Shown here in pieces: positions 39,544 through 48,140 of a stretch of 64,000 nt of DNA. The stretch covers positions 3,906,001 to 3,970,000 of the forward strand of contig NZ_VFPQ01000001.1 of assembly GCF_006716785.1 (NCBI RefSeq), in the 5' to 3' direction. Position 1 is the stretch's first letter, and the number at the start of each line of letters is the position of its first letter. This DNA comes from Thermopolyspora flexuosa (GTDB taxonomy: Bacteria; Actinomycetota; Actinomycetes; Streptosporangiales; Streptosporangiaceae). The notes below the pieces were generated by a model that did no database searches, had not been told where the DNA came from, and was given only the letters and a program-made list of their open reading frames with translations. The position numbers and the translations under genes are program-made.

Positions 39544-41607
39544 CTACGTTCCCATCGACCGGCCCGGGCGCTCGCCGTCGTCGCAACGGCCGCCGCCGTC
39601 CGCCCGGCCGTCGCCCGCGGCGCCGGCGCCGCCGGTCCCCGTGCCGTCCGTACGCGCTCCGGCGGAGGCTCGGCCGCCGGGCTCGTCCTGCCCCTGACGC
39701 GCGCCTGTCTCCGTCCCCGCCGCGCCGTCCGCGGTCGCCGGCGCGTCGACGTACGGCATGAGCGTGACGCCGTCCCTGGAGGCGAACGGGCCGCCGCTCT
39801 CCTGGCCCAGGGCCGCACCGCGTACCGCCGGGTACGGCTCGCCGTACCGCGCGGTGGCCGCGCCGTCGCCGGCACGGGCACCGCCGACCGGCTCCGCCCG
39901 CTCCTGCCGCCCGTTCGCGTCCGTCCCGGCCGCGCCGTCCCCGCTCCCCGAGCCCTCCAGGTACGGCATCAGCGAGATGCCGTCCCGGTTGACGATCGAC
40001 ACGTCGCCACGCGCGAACGCATCCTCCGTACTCACCGCACCGCCACGCTCGACACCCTGCGACCCGGCCGACTCCACCCCCGCGACCTCACGATCGGTGA
40101 TCGGATACCGCGAAGCGTCCGAGGGGGCCTCCGCGCGTCCACCGGCCCCGTCCGTGCCCGCGGCGCCCGCCGGATCACCGGCCGTGCCGGCGCCGGGTGT
40201 GGTGGGCTCCATCCGCCCGGCGGCGCCGTCCGCCCGTGGCCCGCCGCCGTCGGAGGCGCCGAGTCGTCCGTCCTCCGCCCCGGGCATGCCGAACGGCTGG
40301 ATCCTGTCCATGTTCTGCTCCAGCCACCGCAGGTAGGCCTCGCTCGGCGGCTGAAGGGAGCCGGTCACCACCTTGACGCCGTCGACCTCGATCACCCGCA
40401 GACCCCTGCTCGCAGGGATGTCGTCCGGGTGATCCTTGCCGTCGGTGTCCGCGATCGCGTCCCCGCCGGCCCCCTTGCCGGCGTCGGCGCGGTCACCACC
40501 CTTGTCCGTCCGCGCGTCCCCGGCCGCGTCGGGTTTCGCACCGTCCGGCTCACATCCGCCCTTACCACCGGCGGCACCCTCACCGGAACCGCGGCGCTCG
40601 GCCTCACCCTTACCGCCGGACTCCCCGGACTCGCCCTTACCACCGGCGGCATCCCCACCGGAGCCACGACGCTCGGCCTCACCCTTACCGCCGGACTCCC
40701 CGGACTCGCCCTTACCACCGGCGGCATCCCCACCGGAACCGCGGCGCTCGGCCTCACCCTTACCGCCGGACTCCCCGGACTCGCCCTTACCACCGGCGGC
40801 ACCCTCACCGGAACCGCGACGCTCGGCCTCACCCTTACCGCCGGACTCCCCGGACTCGCCCTTACCACCGGCGGCATCCCCACCGGAGCCACGACGCTCG
40901 GCCTCACCCTTACCGCCGGACTCCCCGGACTCGCCCTTACCACCAGCGGCACCCTCACCGGAACCGCGACGCTCGGCCTCACCCTTACCGCCGGACTCCC
41001 CGGACTCGCCCTTACCACCAGCGGCATCCCCACCGGAGCCACGGCGCTCGGCCTCACCCTTACCGCCGGACTCCCCGGACTCGCCCTTACCACCAGCGGC
41101 ACCCTCACCGGAACCGCGACGCTCGGCCTCACCCTTACCGCCGGACTCCCCGGACTCGCCCTTACCACCAGCGGCATCCCCACCGGAGCCACGGCGCTCG
41201 GCCTCACCCTTGCCACTCGACTCACCCTTGCCGTCACCGGCGGCGCTCTCACCGGGACCGCGGCGCTCGGCGTCACCCTTGCCCTTGGATTTGGCGGAGT
41301 CCTCCGGTTTCGCGCCGGGGTCGTCGGCGGGCTTCTTTTCGCCCATCGCGTCCGGGGTCGTCACGGACGGCTTCTTCTGCTTCTCCTCCTTCTCGAGGAG
41401 GGCGAGCCGGGCCTCGACGTCGCGGATCATCTTGTCGACGTCGTCGGCCACCTGGGAGGGACGGTACGTGGTCTTCGCGGACAGGCCGGCGTTGCTCAGC
41501 AGTTGGGTGACCCTGGCGTCGACCGAGCGCATCTCCTTGGCGGCCTGGCGCAGCTCGGCGAGGAGCCTGCGGACCGGCCCCGGGTTCATGCCGTCCAGCT
41601 TGGGCAT
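39544..41607 (-). CDS. Large disordered protein with nine tandem 25-residue repeats
   Basis: No named family recognised. The 687 residues have four parts. (1) A helical N-domain (1-85) of two amphipathic helices, VRRLLAELRQAAKEMRS and ADDVDKMIRDVEARLALLEK. (2) A charged Gly-rich array of 25-residue units, GGKGEAERRGSG followed by GD or EG, then AAGGKGESGES. (3) A conserved-looking linker with VIEVDGVKVVTGSLQPP and YLRWLEQNMDRIQPFG. (4) A low-complexity C-terminus with two copies of a motif, NRDGISLMPYLE and SRDGVTLMPYVD. No signal peptide or membrane helix. The ATG at 41607 follows GGGAGACGGT at ideal spacing, better than the GTG at 41640. The downstream 128-aa gene is coupled. Confidence 0.75.
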   Translation of the reverse strand: MPKLDGMNPGPVRRLLAELRQAAKEMRSVDARVTQLLSNAGLSAKTTYRPSQVADDVDKMIRDVEARLALLEKEEKQKKPSVTTPDAMGEKKPADDPGAKPEDSAKSKGKGDAERRGPGESAAGDGKGESSGKGEAERRGSGGDAAGGKGESGESGGKGEAERRGSGEGAAGGKGESGESGGKGEAERRGSGGDAAGGKGESGESGGKGEAERRGSGEGAAGGKGESGESGGKGEAERRGSGGDAAGGKGESGESGGKGEAERRGSGEGAAGGKGESGESGGKGEAERRGSGGDAAGGKGESGESGGKGEAERRGSGGDAAGGKGESGESGGKGEAERRGSGEGAAGGKGGCEPDGAKPDAAGDARTDKGGDRADAGKGAGGDAIADTDGKDHPDDIPASRGLRVIEVDGVKVVTGSLQPPSEAYLRWLEQNMDRIQPFGMPGAEDGRLGASDGGGPRADGAAGRMEPTTPGAGTAGDPAGAAGTDGAGGRAEAPSDASRYPITDREVAGVESAGSQGVERGGAVSTEDAFARGDVSIVNRDGISLMPYLEGSGSGDGAAGTDANGRQERAEPVGGARAGDGAATARYGEPYPAVRGAALGQESGGPFASRDGVTLMPYVDAPATADGAAGTETGARQGQDEPGGRASAGARTDGTGTGGAGAAGDGRADGGGRCDDGERPGRSMGT
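40562..41236. repeat. Nine 75-bp tandem repeats
   Basis: Units start at 40562, 40637, 40712, 40787, 40862, 40937, 41012, 41087 and 41162. They are nearly identical over 75 bp; only the last decays from about 41212, and a tenth, degenerate trace runs to about 41290. Two variants, differing at the EG/GD codons, mostly alternate, so a 150-bp higher-order unit exists with one slip. A silent C-to-T difference splits units 1-5 from 6-9. There are no spacers, so this is not a CRISPR array. Confidence 0.95.
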
Positions 41608-41657
41608 ACCGTCTCCCAGGTAGGTGACCAGCGATTTCACGCTAGCCGGGAGACGGT
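41608..41657 (-). promoter_or_regulatory. Inverted repeat enclosing the repeat-gene ribosome binding site
   Basis: Perfect 10-bp arms ACCGTCTCCC / GGGAGACGGT (41648-41657 and 41608-41617) 30 bases apart. In the minus-strand mRNA the second arm contains the GGGAG ribosome binding site and ends one base from the ATG, so pairing would hide it. Confidence 0.5.
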
Positions 41658-41743
41658 CTTCTCACCTGCCGGGATATCCAGACGGCATGACTTCGAACCG
41701 GTGACGGTCCGTAATCGCGGCCCTTGCCGTACTCGGCCGCCGC

Positions 41744-42865
41744 TCAGTCGTCCGTGGCGACGTACCCGACGACGCCCTTGAGCTTCTCCACCGAGATCGC
41801 GCCCTTGCGGAGCACCCGGGGCACGGGCGTGGTCAGGTCGACGATGGTGGACGGGATCGGCTGGGTGCACCGGCCGCCGTCGAGGTACACCGCGACCGAG
41901 TCGCCGAGCTGCTCCTCGGCCTCGGCGATGGTCGTCGCGGGCGGCGCGCCCGACCGGTTCGCGCTGCTGACCGCCATCGGGCCGGTCTCCTTGAGCAGGT
42001 CGAGGGCGACCGCGTGCAGCGGCATGCGCACCGCGACCGTGCCCTTGGTCTCCCCCAGGTCCCACTGGAGGGAGCGGACCGCGTGGCCGATGATCGTGAG
42101 CGGGCCGGGCCAGAACGCGTCGATCAGGTCCTGGCCGTACGGGCCGAGGTCGTCCAGCAGGGCGTTCGCGGCCCTGACGCTGCCCACGAGCACCGGAACC
42201 GGCATGTCCCGGCCCCGCCCCTTGGCGGCGAGCAACGCGCTGACCGCGGACGGCGTGAACGCGTCGGCGCCGATGCCGTACACGGTGTCGGTGGGGATGA
42301 CGACGAGCTTGCCCTGCCGCACCGCGTCCACGGCGGCCTCGATGCCCGCCGCGCGCTGCTCCGGGATCGAGCAGTCGAACCGCAGGACCTTCTCCTTGGC
42401 GGCCTCCATGACGACCGCGGGGGCCTCGGGCGTGCCCTCCCCCGGCTTCTCCGCCGCCTCGGCGCCCGCACCCGCCGCCTCCGCCTTCGGCTCGCCGGAG
42501 GACGCGCCCTCGGCCGGCTCGGGCGCCGCGGCCTTCGCAGTGGCCTCCTCGGCGGCCTTGCCCACGCCGGCACCCTTCGCCTCGCCCTCGCGATCGTCCT
42601 GCCCGGCGGCGGCTCCCTCGCCGCGCGGCGCATCGGCGGACGCGGCCGCCTCACGCACGGGGTCGCCGTGCGGCCCGGTGGAGGAGGGCGCGGCGGGCTG
42701 CGCGGCCGGTTCCCCGCCGGGTACGGCGGGCCCGGACGACGCGCGGGACTCCTCCGATGCCGCGGTGCTCTCCGCCTGCGGGTCGGGCCGCCGGTCCGGT
42801 GCCGGCCCGCCCTGCTCGTCGGCGGGCTTACCGGCGTCCGGGGCCGGGTCCTTTCGCTCGCTCAC
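41744..42865 (-). CDS. tsaC: Threonylcarbamoyl-AMP synthase (TsaC/YrdC) with long disordered N-terminus
   Basis: Makes L-threonylcarbamoyl-AMP from threonine, bicarbonate and ATP for the t6A37 modification of ANN-decoding tRNAs. The YrdC domain begins near residue 165: KLVVIPTDTVYGIG, LLAAKGRGRDMPVPVLV, FWPGPLTII, VAVRMPLH and MAVSSANRSGAPPATT. It is preceded by about 152 residues of Ala/Pro/Glu-rich sequence in the same frame from the GTG at 42865. The ATG at 42409 would give the ordinary 221-residue enzyme, but neither start has a strong ribosome binding site. It is part of the prfA-prmC-tsaC block, 92 bases after prmC. Confidence 0.9.
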   Translation of the reverse strand: MSERKDPAPDAGKPADEQGGPAPDRRPDPQAESTAASEESRASSGPAVPGGEPAAQPAAPSSTGPHGDPVREAAASADAPRGEGAAAGQDDREGEAKGAGVGKAAEEATAKAAAPEPAEGASSGEPKAEAAGAGAEAAEKPGEGTPEAPAVVMEAAKEKVLRFDCSIPEQRAAGIEAAVDAVRQGKLVVIPTDTVYGIGADAFTPSAVSALLAAKGRGRDMPVPVLVGSVRAANALLDDLGPYGQDLIDAFWPGPLTIIGHAVRSLQWDLGETKGTVAVRMPLHAVALDLLKETGPMAVSSANRSGAPPATTIAEAEEQLGDSVAVYLDGGRCTQPIPSTIVDLTTPVPRVLRKGAISVEKLKGVVGYVATDD

Positions 42866-42957
42866 GCAGACGATCCTAGTCAGTCCCGGGCGGTGACCGA
42901 TCCCGGTCGCCCGCACGGCCACGGGCCGCCGGGCGGGCGACCGGGCGGCGCGGACGC

Positions 42958-43812
42958 TCAGTCCTGGCCGAGCCGGGCCGTCACGAACCGGTCCCGCCCG
43001 GTGAGGTCCTGGTGGTTGCGCACGTCGCGCCAGCCGTGCTCCTCGGAGAAGATCCAGTAGACCGCGGTGCCCTGCTCGTCGGCGTGCTCCACCACGACGT
43101 ACCCGCCGGGGCGGAGCAGCCGCCGGGCGGTGCGCTCGACCGCGCGGATCTCGCCGAGCCCGTCCTCGTCGGACCCGTACAGCGCGCGGGCGGGGTCGTA
43201 GTCGCGCACCTCGGGGTCGCGCGGCACCGAGCCCGGCGGGATGTACGGCGGGTTGGAGATGACCAGGTCGACCCGGCCGTTGAGCTCCGGCAGGCAGTCG
43301 CGCATGTCCTCCGGATGGAGGTGCACCCGTCCCTGGCCGAGCTCGACGATGTTGCGCTTCGCCCAGGCGTACGCGTCGGGGTCCACCTCGACGGCGTGCA
43401 CCTCGGAGAGCGCGACCTCCTGGGCGATGGAGAGCGCGATCGCGCCGGATCCGGTGCCAAGGTCGACGACGAGCGGGTTGGCGACATCCATCTCGCGCAG
43501 CCGGTCGATCGCCCAACCGGCCACGACCTCGGTCTCCGGGCGGGGGATGAACACGCCGGGTCCCACCTCCAGCGACAGGTAGCGGAAGTAGGCCCGGCCG
43601 GTGATGTGCTGGAGGGGTTCGCGGGCCGCGCGGCGCGCGATGCCCTCCCAGAACAGCGCGTCGAAGTCGCAGTCGCGGACGGTGTGCAGCTCGCTGCGCC
43701 GTACGCCGTGGACGAACGCGGCGATCTCCTCGGCGTCGGTGCGCGGCGAGGGCACACCCGCCTCCGCGAGTCTGGCGGTGGCGAGTGCGATCTCGTCCAG
43801 CAGCAGCGTCAT
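42958..43812 (-). CDS. prmC: Release factor glutamine methyltransferase
   Basis: S-adenosylmethionine-dependent enzyme that methylates the GGQ glutamine of release factors. The 284 residues have the helical N-domain and a Rossmann domain with VVDLGTGSGAIALSIA (SAM site) and the catalytic ISNPPYIP loop. The ATG at 43812 lies 10 bases after the stop of prfA, its substrate, so the two are co-expressed. Confidence 0.95.
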   Translation of the reverse strand: MTLLLDEIALATARLAEAGVPSPRTDAEEIAAFVHGVRRSELHTVRDCDFDALFWEGIARRAAREPLQHITGRAYFRYLSLEVGPGVFIPRPETEVVAGWAIDRLREMDVANPLVVDLGTGSGAIALSIAQEVALSEVHAVEVDPDAYAWAKRNIVELGQGRVHLHPEDMRDCLPELNGRVDLVISNPPYIPPGSVPRDPEVRDYDPARALYGSDEDGLGEIRAVERTARRLLRPGGYVVVEHADEQGTAVYWIFSEEHGWRDVRNHQDLTGRDRFVTARLGQD

Positions 43813-43822
43813 GTGGTGTGTC

Positions 43823-44878
43823 TCACGAGTGGGCGGCGAGTTTTTCCGCCATTTCTGCGTCGAGCAATGCCTGTATCACCGCGCTGAGGTCGCCGTCCAG
43901 CACTTGGTCGAGGTTGTAGGCCTTGAACCCCACGCGGTGGTCGGAGATGCGGTTCTCCGGGAAGTTGTAGGTGCGGATGCGCTCGGACCGGTCGACCGTG
44001 CGGACCTGCGACTTGCGCTCGGCCGCCGCGGCCGCCTCGGCCTCCTGCTGTGCCATCGCGAGCAGGCGGGCGCGCAGGATGCGCAGCGCCGCCTCCTTGT
44101 TCTGCAACTGGCTCTTCTCGTTCTGGCACGTGACCACCACGCCGGTGGGCAGGTGGGTGATGCGCACCGCCGAGTCGGTGGTGTTGACGCTCTGGCCGCC
44201 CGGGCCGCTCGACCGGAACACGTCGATGCGCAGGTCGTTCGGGTCGATCTGCACGTCGACCTCCTCGGCCTCGGGGTAGACGAGCACGCCGGCCGCGCTC
44301 GTGTGGATCCGGCCCTGGGACTCGGTCACCGGGACGCGCTGCACCCGGTGCACGCCGCCCTCGAACTTGAGCCGGGACCACACGCCGCCCTCGCCGTTCC
44401 GGCTCTTGATCGCGATCGTGACGTCCTTGTAGCCGCCGAGGTCGGAGGGCTGGGCGCTGATGATCTCGGTCTTCCAGCCCTCGCGCTCGGCGTAGCGCAG
44501 GTACATCCGCAGCAGATCCGCGGCGAACAGGGCCGACTCCTCGCCGCCCTCGCCCGCCTTGATCTCCATGAGGATGTCCTTGTCGTCGTTCGGGTCACGG
44601 GGGATGAGCAGCTTCTTGAGCCGGTCCTCCAGCGGCCCGATCCGCCCCTCCAGCTCGGCCGCCTCCTCGGCGAACGCCGGGTCCTCGGCGGCGAGCTCCT
44701 TGGCGGTGGCGAGGTCCTCGCGGACGCGCTGCAGCTCGCGGTAGGTGTTGACGATCGGGGTCAGCTCCGCGTACCGCTTGCCGAGCGTCCGCGCCTGGTT
44801 CTGGTCGGCGTGCACCGAGGGGTCGGCGAGCCTGTTCTCAAGCTCCGCGTACTCCTTGAGTAGCTCGTCGAGATTCAC
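43823..44878 (-). CDS. prfA: Peptide chain release factor 1
   Basis: Recognises UAA and UAG and releases the peptide. The codon-reading tripeptide region is RVPVTESQG (the P-x-T of RF1 rather than the SPF of RF2), and the peptidyl-transferase GGQ is in [18 protein letters not shown]. The C-terminal helices include [18 protein letters not shown]. The 351 residues are standard. The ATG is behind AGGAGG, 208 bases after rpmE, with a hairpin between. Confidence 0.96.
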   Translation of the reverse strand: MNLDELLKEYAELENRLADPSVHADQNQARTLGKRYAELTPIVNTYRELQRVREDLATAKELAAEDPAFAEEAAELEGRIGPLEDRLKKLLIPRDPNDDKDILMEIKAGEGGEESALFAADLLRMYLRYAEREGWKTEIISAQPSDLGGYKDVTIAIKSRNGEGGVWSRLKFEGGVHRVQRVPVTESQGRIHTSAAGVLVYPEAEEVDVQIDPNDLRIDVFRSSGPGGQSVNTTDSAVRITHLPTGVVVTCQNEKSQLQNKEAALRILRARLLAMAQQEAEAAAAAERKSQVRTVDRSERIRTYNFPENRISDHRVGFKAYNLDQVLDGDLSAVIQALLDAEMAEKLAAHS

Positions 44879-45041
44879 CGTGCCTCCTCTTCACACCTCG
44901 CACCACGCCGGCTCCGCCCGCGGCGGAACCCACCGACCGGTCGCTCCGAAACCCCGCCGTCCCGTCGGTCCGCTCGGGCGGTACGGCGACGCCGCGCGTC
45001 CGGCACCCGCCCGATCACGACGAACGCCGACCCGGGCACGC

Positions 45042-45057
45042 CCCTGCCACGGCAGGG
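45042..45057 (-). terminator. Hairpin after rpmE
   Basis: CCCTGCC / GGCAGGG around two bases, 30 bases beyond the rpmE stop. It may be a partial terminator limiting read-through into prfA. Confidence 0.45.
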
Positions 45058-45086
45058 ACGATTCCGAGCCGGCGTCGTGAAAGTTG

Positions 45087-45299
45087 CTACTTGGACTTCT
45101 TGCCGAACCGCTTCTCGAAGCGGGCGACCCGGCCGCCGGTGTCCAGGATCTTCTGCTTGCCCGTGTAGAACGGGTGGCAGGCCGAGCACACGTCAGCGTG
45201 GATGACGCCGTTCTTCGCGGTGCTGCGAGTGACGAAGCTGTTGCCGCACGTACAGGTCACCTGCGTGACGACGTAGTCCGGGTGAATATCGGCCTTCAT
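45087..45299 (-). CDS. rpmE: Ribosomal protein bL31, zinc type
   Basis: 50S surface protein, 70 residues. It carries the cysteine pairs of the zinc-binding form: CTCG in the first half and [11 protein letters not shown] in the second. The zinc-free paralogue is used under zinc starvation, so this copy is the one for zinc-replete growth. The ATG at 45299 follows GAGAGGAAG. A candidate TTGAAC-containing promoter region lies near 45390. It is followed by prfA. Confidence 0.96.
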   Translation of the reverse strand: MKADIHPDYVVTQVTCTCGNSFVTRSTAKNGVIHADVCSACHPFYTGKQKILDTGGRVARFEKRFGKKSK

Positions 45300-45695
45300 G
45301 ATCTTCCTCTCGCATTCGGGCGGTCGCCGGGTCGTCCGGTCCGGGACGTGAACCGGTACCGCTGCGGTTCGGCTACCAGTGTGCCAGACGTTCAAACCCG
45401 CGCAGGCCGGATGGTATTCCTGCCTGGCATCCCTGCGCGGCGTGCGGCCCGGGCGTCCCGGCACCGCGAGTTCGCACGGCGTTCCGGTACGGCGGGGCCG
45501 ACCGGCGATGCCACGCGGCCACGCGCATCAGGCGGTGCCGCGCGCCGTGACGTGCGGATGCGCCGCGGCCCCGGGCACGGGCGATCGCGGCGCAGGAGGG
45601 GCGCCTCACCGAGGCGCCGCGAAGGCGTTCCCGGCGAGGTTCCCGGAGAGGCGGCGACGGCCCGGCGTGGCCGTGACCACGCCGGGCCGGACGTC
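45300..45695. other. Gene-free stretch between rpmE and rho
   Basis: 396 bases holding the rho terminator (45658-45689), a second small hairpin (GGCGCCTC-ACC-GAGGCGCC, 45600-45618) and the rpmE promoter region near 45380-45400. No coding frame with family resemblance or RNA gene seen. Confidence 0.5.
45658..45689 (-). terminator. Terminator after rho
   Basis: Perfect 13-bp inverted repeat CGGCCCGGCGTGG / CCACGCCGGGCCG with a 6-base loop, starting 6 bases past the rho stop. Confidence 0.65.
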
Positions 45696-47669
45696 CTAGT
45701 CGCGGTCGGAGACCGTCGTCTTCTGCACCTGGAGCAGGAACTCCGCGTTCGACTTGGTCTCCTTCATCTTCTCCAGCAGGAGCTCCAGCGCCTGCTGCTG
45801 GTCGAGCGCCTGCAGCACCCGGCGCAGCTTCCAGACGATGTTGAGCTCCTCCGGCGACATCAGGATCTCCTCCTTGCGGGTGCCGGAGGCCACGACGTCG
45901 ACGGCGGGGAAGATGCGCTTGTCGGCGAGGGCCCGGCTGAGCTTCAGCTCGGCGTTACCGGTGCCCTTGAACTCCTCGAAGATGACCTCGTCCATCTTCG
46001 AGCCGGTCTCGACCAGCGCGGTGGCGAGGATCGTCAGGGAGCCGCCGTTCTCGATGTTGCGCGCGGCGCCGAAGAAGCGCTTCGGCGGGTAGAGCGCGGT
46101 GGAGTCGACGCCACCCGACAGGATGCGCCCGGACGCCGGGGCGGCGAGGTTGTACGCGCGGCCCAGGCGGGTGATCGAGTCGAGCAGCACGACCACGTCG
46201 TGGCCGAGCTCCACCAGCCGCTTGGCCCGCTCGATGGCGAGCTCGGCGACCGTGGTGTGGTCCTCGGCCGGCCGGTCGAAGGTCGAGTGGATGACCTCGC
46301 CCTTCACCGACCGCTGCATGTCGGTGACCTCTTCCGGACGCTCGTCGACGAGGACCACCATCAGGTGGCACTCGGGGTTGTTGCGGGTGATCGCGTTCGC
46401 GATCGCCTGCAGCACCATCGTCTTACCGGCCTTGGGCGGCGAGACGATGAGCCCACGCTGACCCTTGCCGATCGGGCAGACCAGGTCGATGATCCGCGTG
46501 GTCAGGATGTTGGGCTCGGTCTCGAGGCGCAGCCGCTCCTGCGGGTACAGCGGCGTCAGCTTGCTGAACTCCGGGCGGTTCTTGGCCTGCTCGGGGTCCA
46601 TGCCGTTGACCGTGTCGAGGCGGACCAGCGCGTTGAACTTCTCGCGCTTCTCGCCCTCGCGCGGCTGGCGCACCGCACCGGTGATCACGTCACCCTTGCG
46701 CAGACCGTAGCGGCGGATCTGGGCGAGGGAGACGTACACGTCGTTCGGGCCGGGCAGGTAGCCGCTGGTGCGCACGAACGCGTAGTTGTCGAGGATGTCG
46801 AGGATGCCGGCGATCGGGATGAGGACGTCGTCCTCGGCGATCGTCGGCTCGCTGTCGCCGTACCGGTCGCGTCCGCGGCGGTTGCGCTCACGGAACCGGC
46901 CGCGGCGGCTGCGGCGCTCCTCGTCCCCACCCTGCTGCCGGCCACCGTTGCCCTGGCCCTCGCCGGACTCGGCGGCGGCCGGCCGCTGCTGCGGCTGCTG
47001 CGGCTGCTCGGTGCGGGTCTCGGCACCGTTGCGCTCGCCGTTGCGCTCCCCGCCGTTGCGCTCGCGGCGGTCCCGGCCGCGGCGGTCGCGGCGGAACTCA
47101 CCGCGATCGGCCTTCGCCTCGCCCTGACCGGCCTCGCCCTGGCCGACCTCACCCTGGTCGGCGACCGCGGGCGCGGGCTCGGCGGGGCTCTCCGCGGCGG
47201 CGGGAGCGGCCTCGGCCGAGGGCTGCTCCGCGGCCTCGGGAGCGGGCTCGGCGGCAGCGGCGGCGCGGGACCGCTCGCGGCGGCGCGACGGCCGCTCGCG
47301 GGTCTCGGTCTTCGCCGCGCCCTCGGGCGCCGCCTCGCTCTTCACCTCGGGCGTCGTCCCGGACGCGGCGGACTCGGACGCCGCCGCGGCGGGCTTGGAC
47401 GTGCCGGCGGCCTCCGGCGTGGCGGCGGAGCCGTCGGCCGAGACGCCCTGCTTCTCCTGGATGGCCGCGATCAGCTGGCTCTTGCGCATCCGCCCGACAC
47501 CGCTGATGCCCAGGCTCGAGGCGAGCCTCTGCAGTTCGGGGAGCAGCATGGCGGACAGGCCGGTGCCGGAGCGACGGCGCCGGCTGGTGGCGCGAGTGGG
47601 GGTGTCGCCGGCGGCCTGCTGCGGCGCTGAGCCGGAGGCGTCGGTGAGGAGTTCAGTGGTGTCGCTCAC
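45696..47669 (-). CDS. rho: Transcription termination factor Rho with extended N-terminal domain
   Basis: Hexameric RNA helicase that ends transcription. The N-terminal helix bundle (about 35-75, [18 protein letters not shown]) is followed by a 230-residue insert: first Ala/Glu/Pro-rich, then Arg/Asp/Asn/Gly-rich (about 205-285). The insert resembles the extra RNA-binding region known from actinobacterial Rho. The cold-shock RNA-binding domain and the ATPase core follow: Walker A PPKAGKT, Walker [18 protein letters not shown]-loop and R-loop near GGVDSTAL. The C-terminus ends [10 protein letters not shown]. 657 residues. The 471-base stretch upstream may be a regulatory leader. Confidence 0.95.
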   Translation of the reverse strand: MSDTTELLTDASGSAPQQAAGDTPTRATSRRRRSGTGLSAMLLPELQRLASSLGISGVGRMRKSQLIAAIQEKQGVSADGSAATPEAAGTSKPAAAASESAASGTTPEVKSEAAPEGAAKTETRERPSRRRERSRAAAAAEPAPEAAEQPSAEAAPAAAESPAEPAPAVADQGEVGQGEAGQGEAKADRGEFRRDRRGRDRRERNGGERNGERNGAETRTEQPQQPQQRPAAAESGEGQGNGGRQQGGDEERRSRRGRFRERNRRGRDRYGDSEPTIAEDDVLIPIAGILDILDNYAFVRTSGYLPGPNDVYVSLAQIRRYGLRKGDVITGAVRQPREGEKREKFNALVRLDTVNGMDPEQAKNRPEFSKLTPLYPQERLRLETEPNILTTRIIDLVCPIGKGQRGLIVSPPKAGKTMVLQAIANAITRNNPECHLMVVLVDERPEEVTDMQRSVKGEVIHSTFDRPAEDHTTVAELAIERAKRLVELGHDVVVLLDSITRLGRAYNLAAPASGRILSGGVDSTALYPPKRFFGAARNIENGGSLTILATALVETGSKMDEVIFEEFKGTGNAELKLSRALADKRIFPAVDVVASGTRKEEILMSPEELNIVWKLRRVLQALDQQQALELLLEKMKETKSNAEFLLQVQKTTVSDRD

Positions 47670-48140
47670 TAAGGGTCCTTCCCAGGGGTCGGGCGCCGGG
47701 CTTGATCAGCCTGGCGTCCCGGTGATGCGACCCGGCGGGACAGACCGGGTCGGGATTCGCGAATTACTGGAATGGTTGGAGGCGTCGGAGACCGGTGCGT
47801 TGGAGTCGAACCGGCTCGTGGCCGTCACCGTCCTGATCCGCGAGCTTCTGATGCTCGGGGGTGACCCCCCGGCTGATTGCCGCCGACCAGATGTCAAGGT
47901 GATCCGAACGCGCACGTCTCTGAGATCGCCGCCTCGCGGGGTGCCAACCGGATGTGGCCCAACCGGAGGCAACGGATTCAGGGAGGTCGCCGTGCCACCC
48001 AGACCTGCGGGCACAGGCATCGCAAGTATGGAATGGCAATGTGGGGCTGACAAGCACGCGCCCGGCACGGGGGCATCTGGTGCGGCTATCAGCCTAACAT
48101 CACCAGCGCGCACGGCTATTCCCTGAAGGTCGAAGAGATT
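47670..48140. other. Gene-free rho leader
   Basis: 471 bases between the thrB stop and the rho start, noticeably lower in GC than the genes. It holds TTGACA near 47898 (minus strand) without a good -10. Neither strand has a credible gene. A long untranslated leader fits autoregulation of rho, which is known in other bacteria; no stem-loop terminator for thrB is obvious. Confidence 0.4.

Noticed and set aside
40562-41236. CRISPR array.
   Set aside because: Units are contiguous with no unique spacers and no cas genes are present.
41688-41705. GGTTCGAAGTC on the minus strand between tsaC and the repeat gene, resembling a tRNA T-arm.
   Set aside because: No complementary T-stem and no cloverleaf upstream.
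40429-41781. Plus-strand frame of 450 codons, with repeats ALGLTLTAGLPGLALTTGG, across the tandem array; a second plus frame of 395 codons.
   Set aside because: A 75-bp repeat without stops stays open in several frames. The minus-strand frame has the good ribosome binding site, the coupled downstream gene and non-repeat helical domains.
47800-47830. tRNA-like T-loop GGTTCGACTCC on the minus strand in the rho leader.
   Set aside because: The flanking five bases do not pair and no acceptor, D or anticodon arm is found at the right distances.
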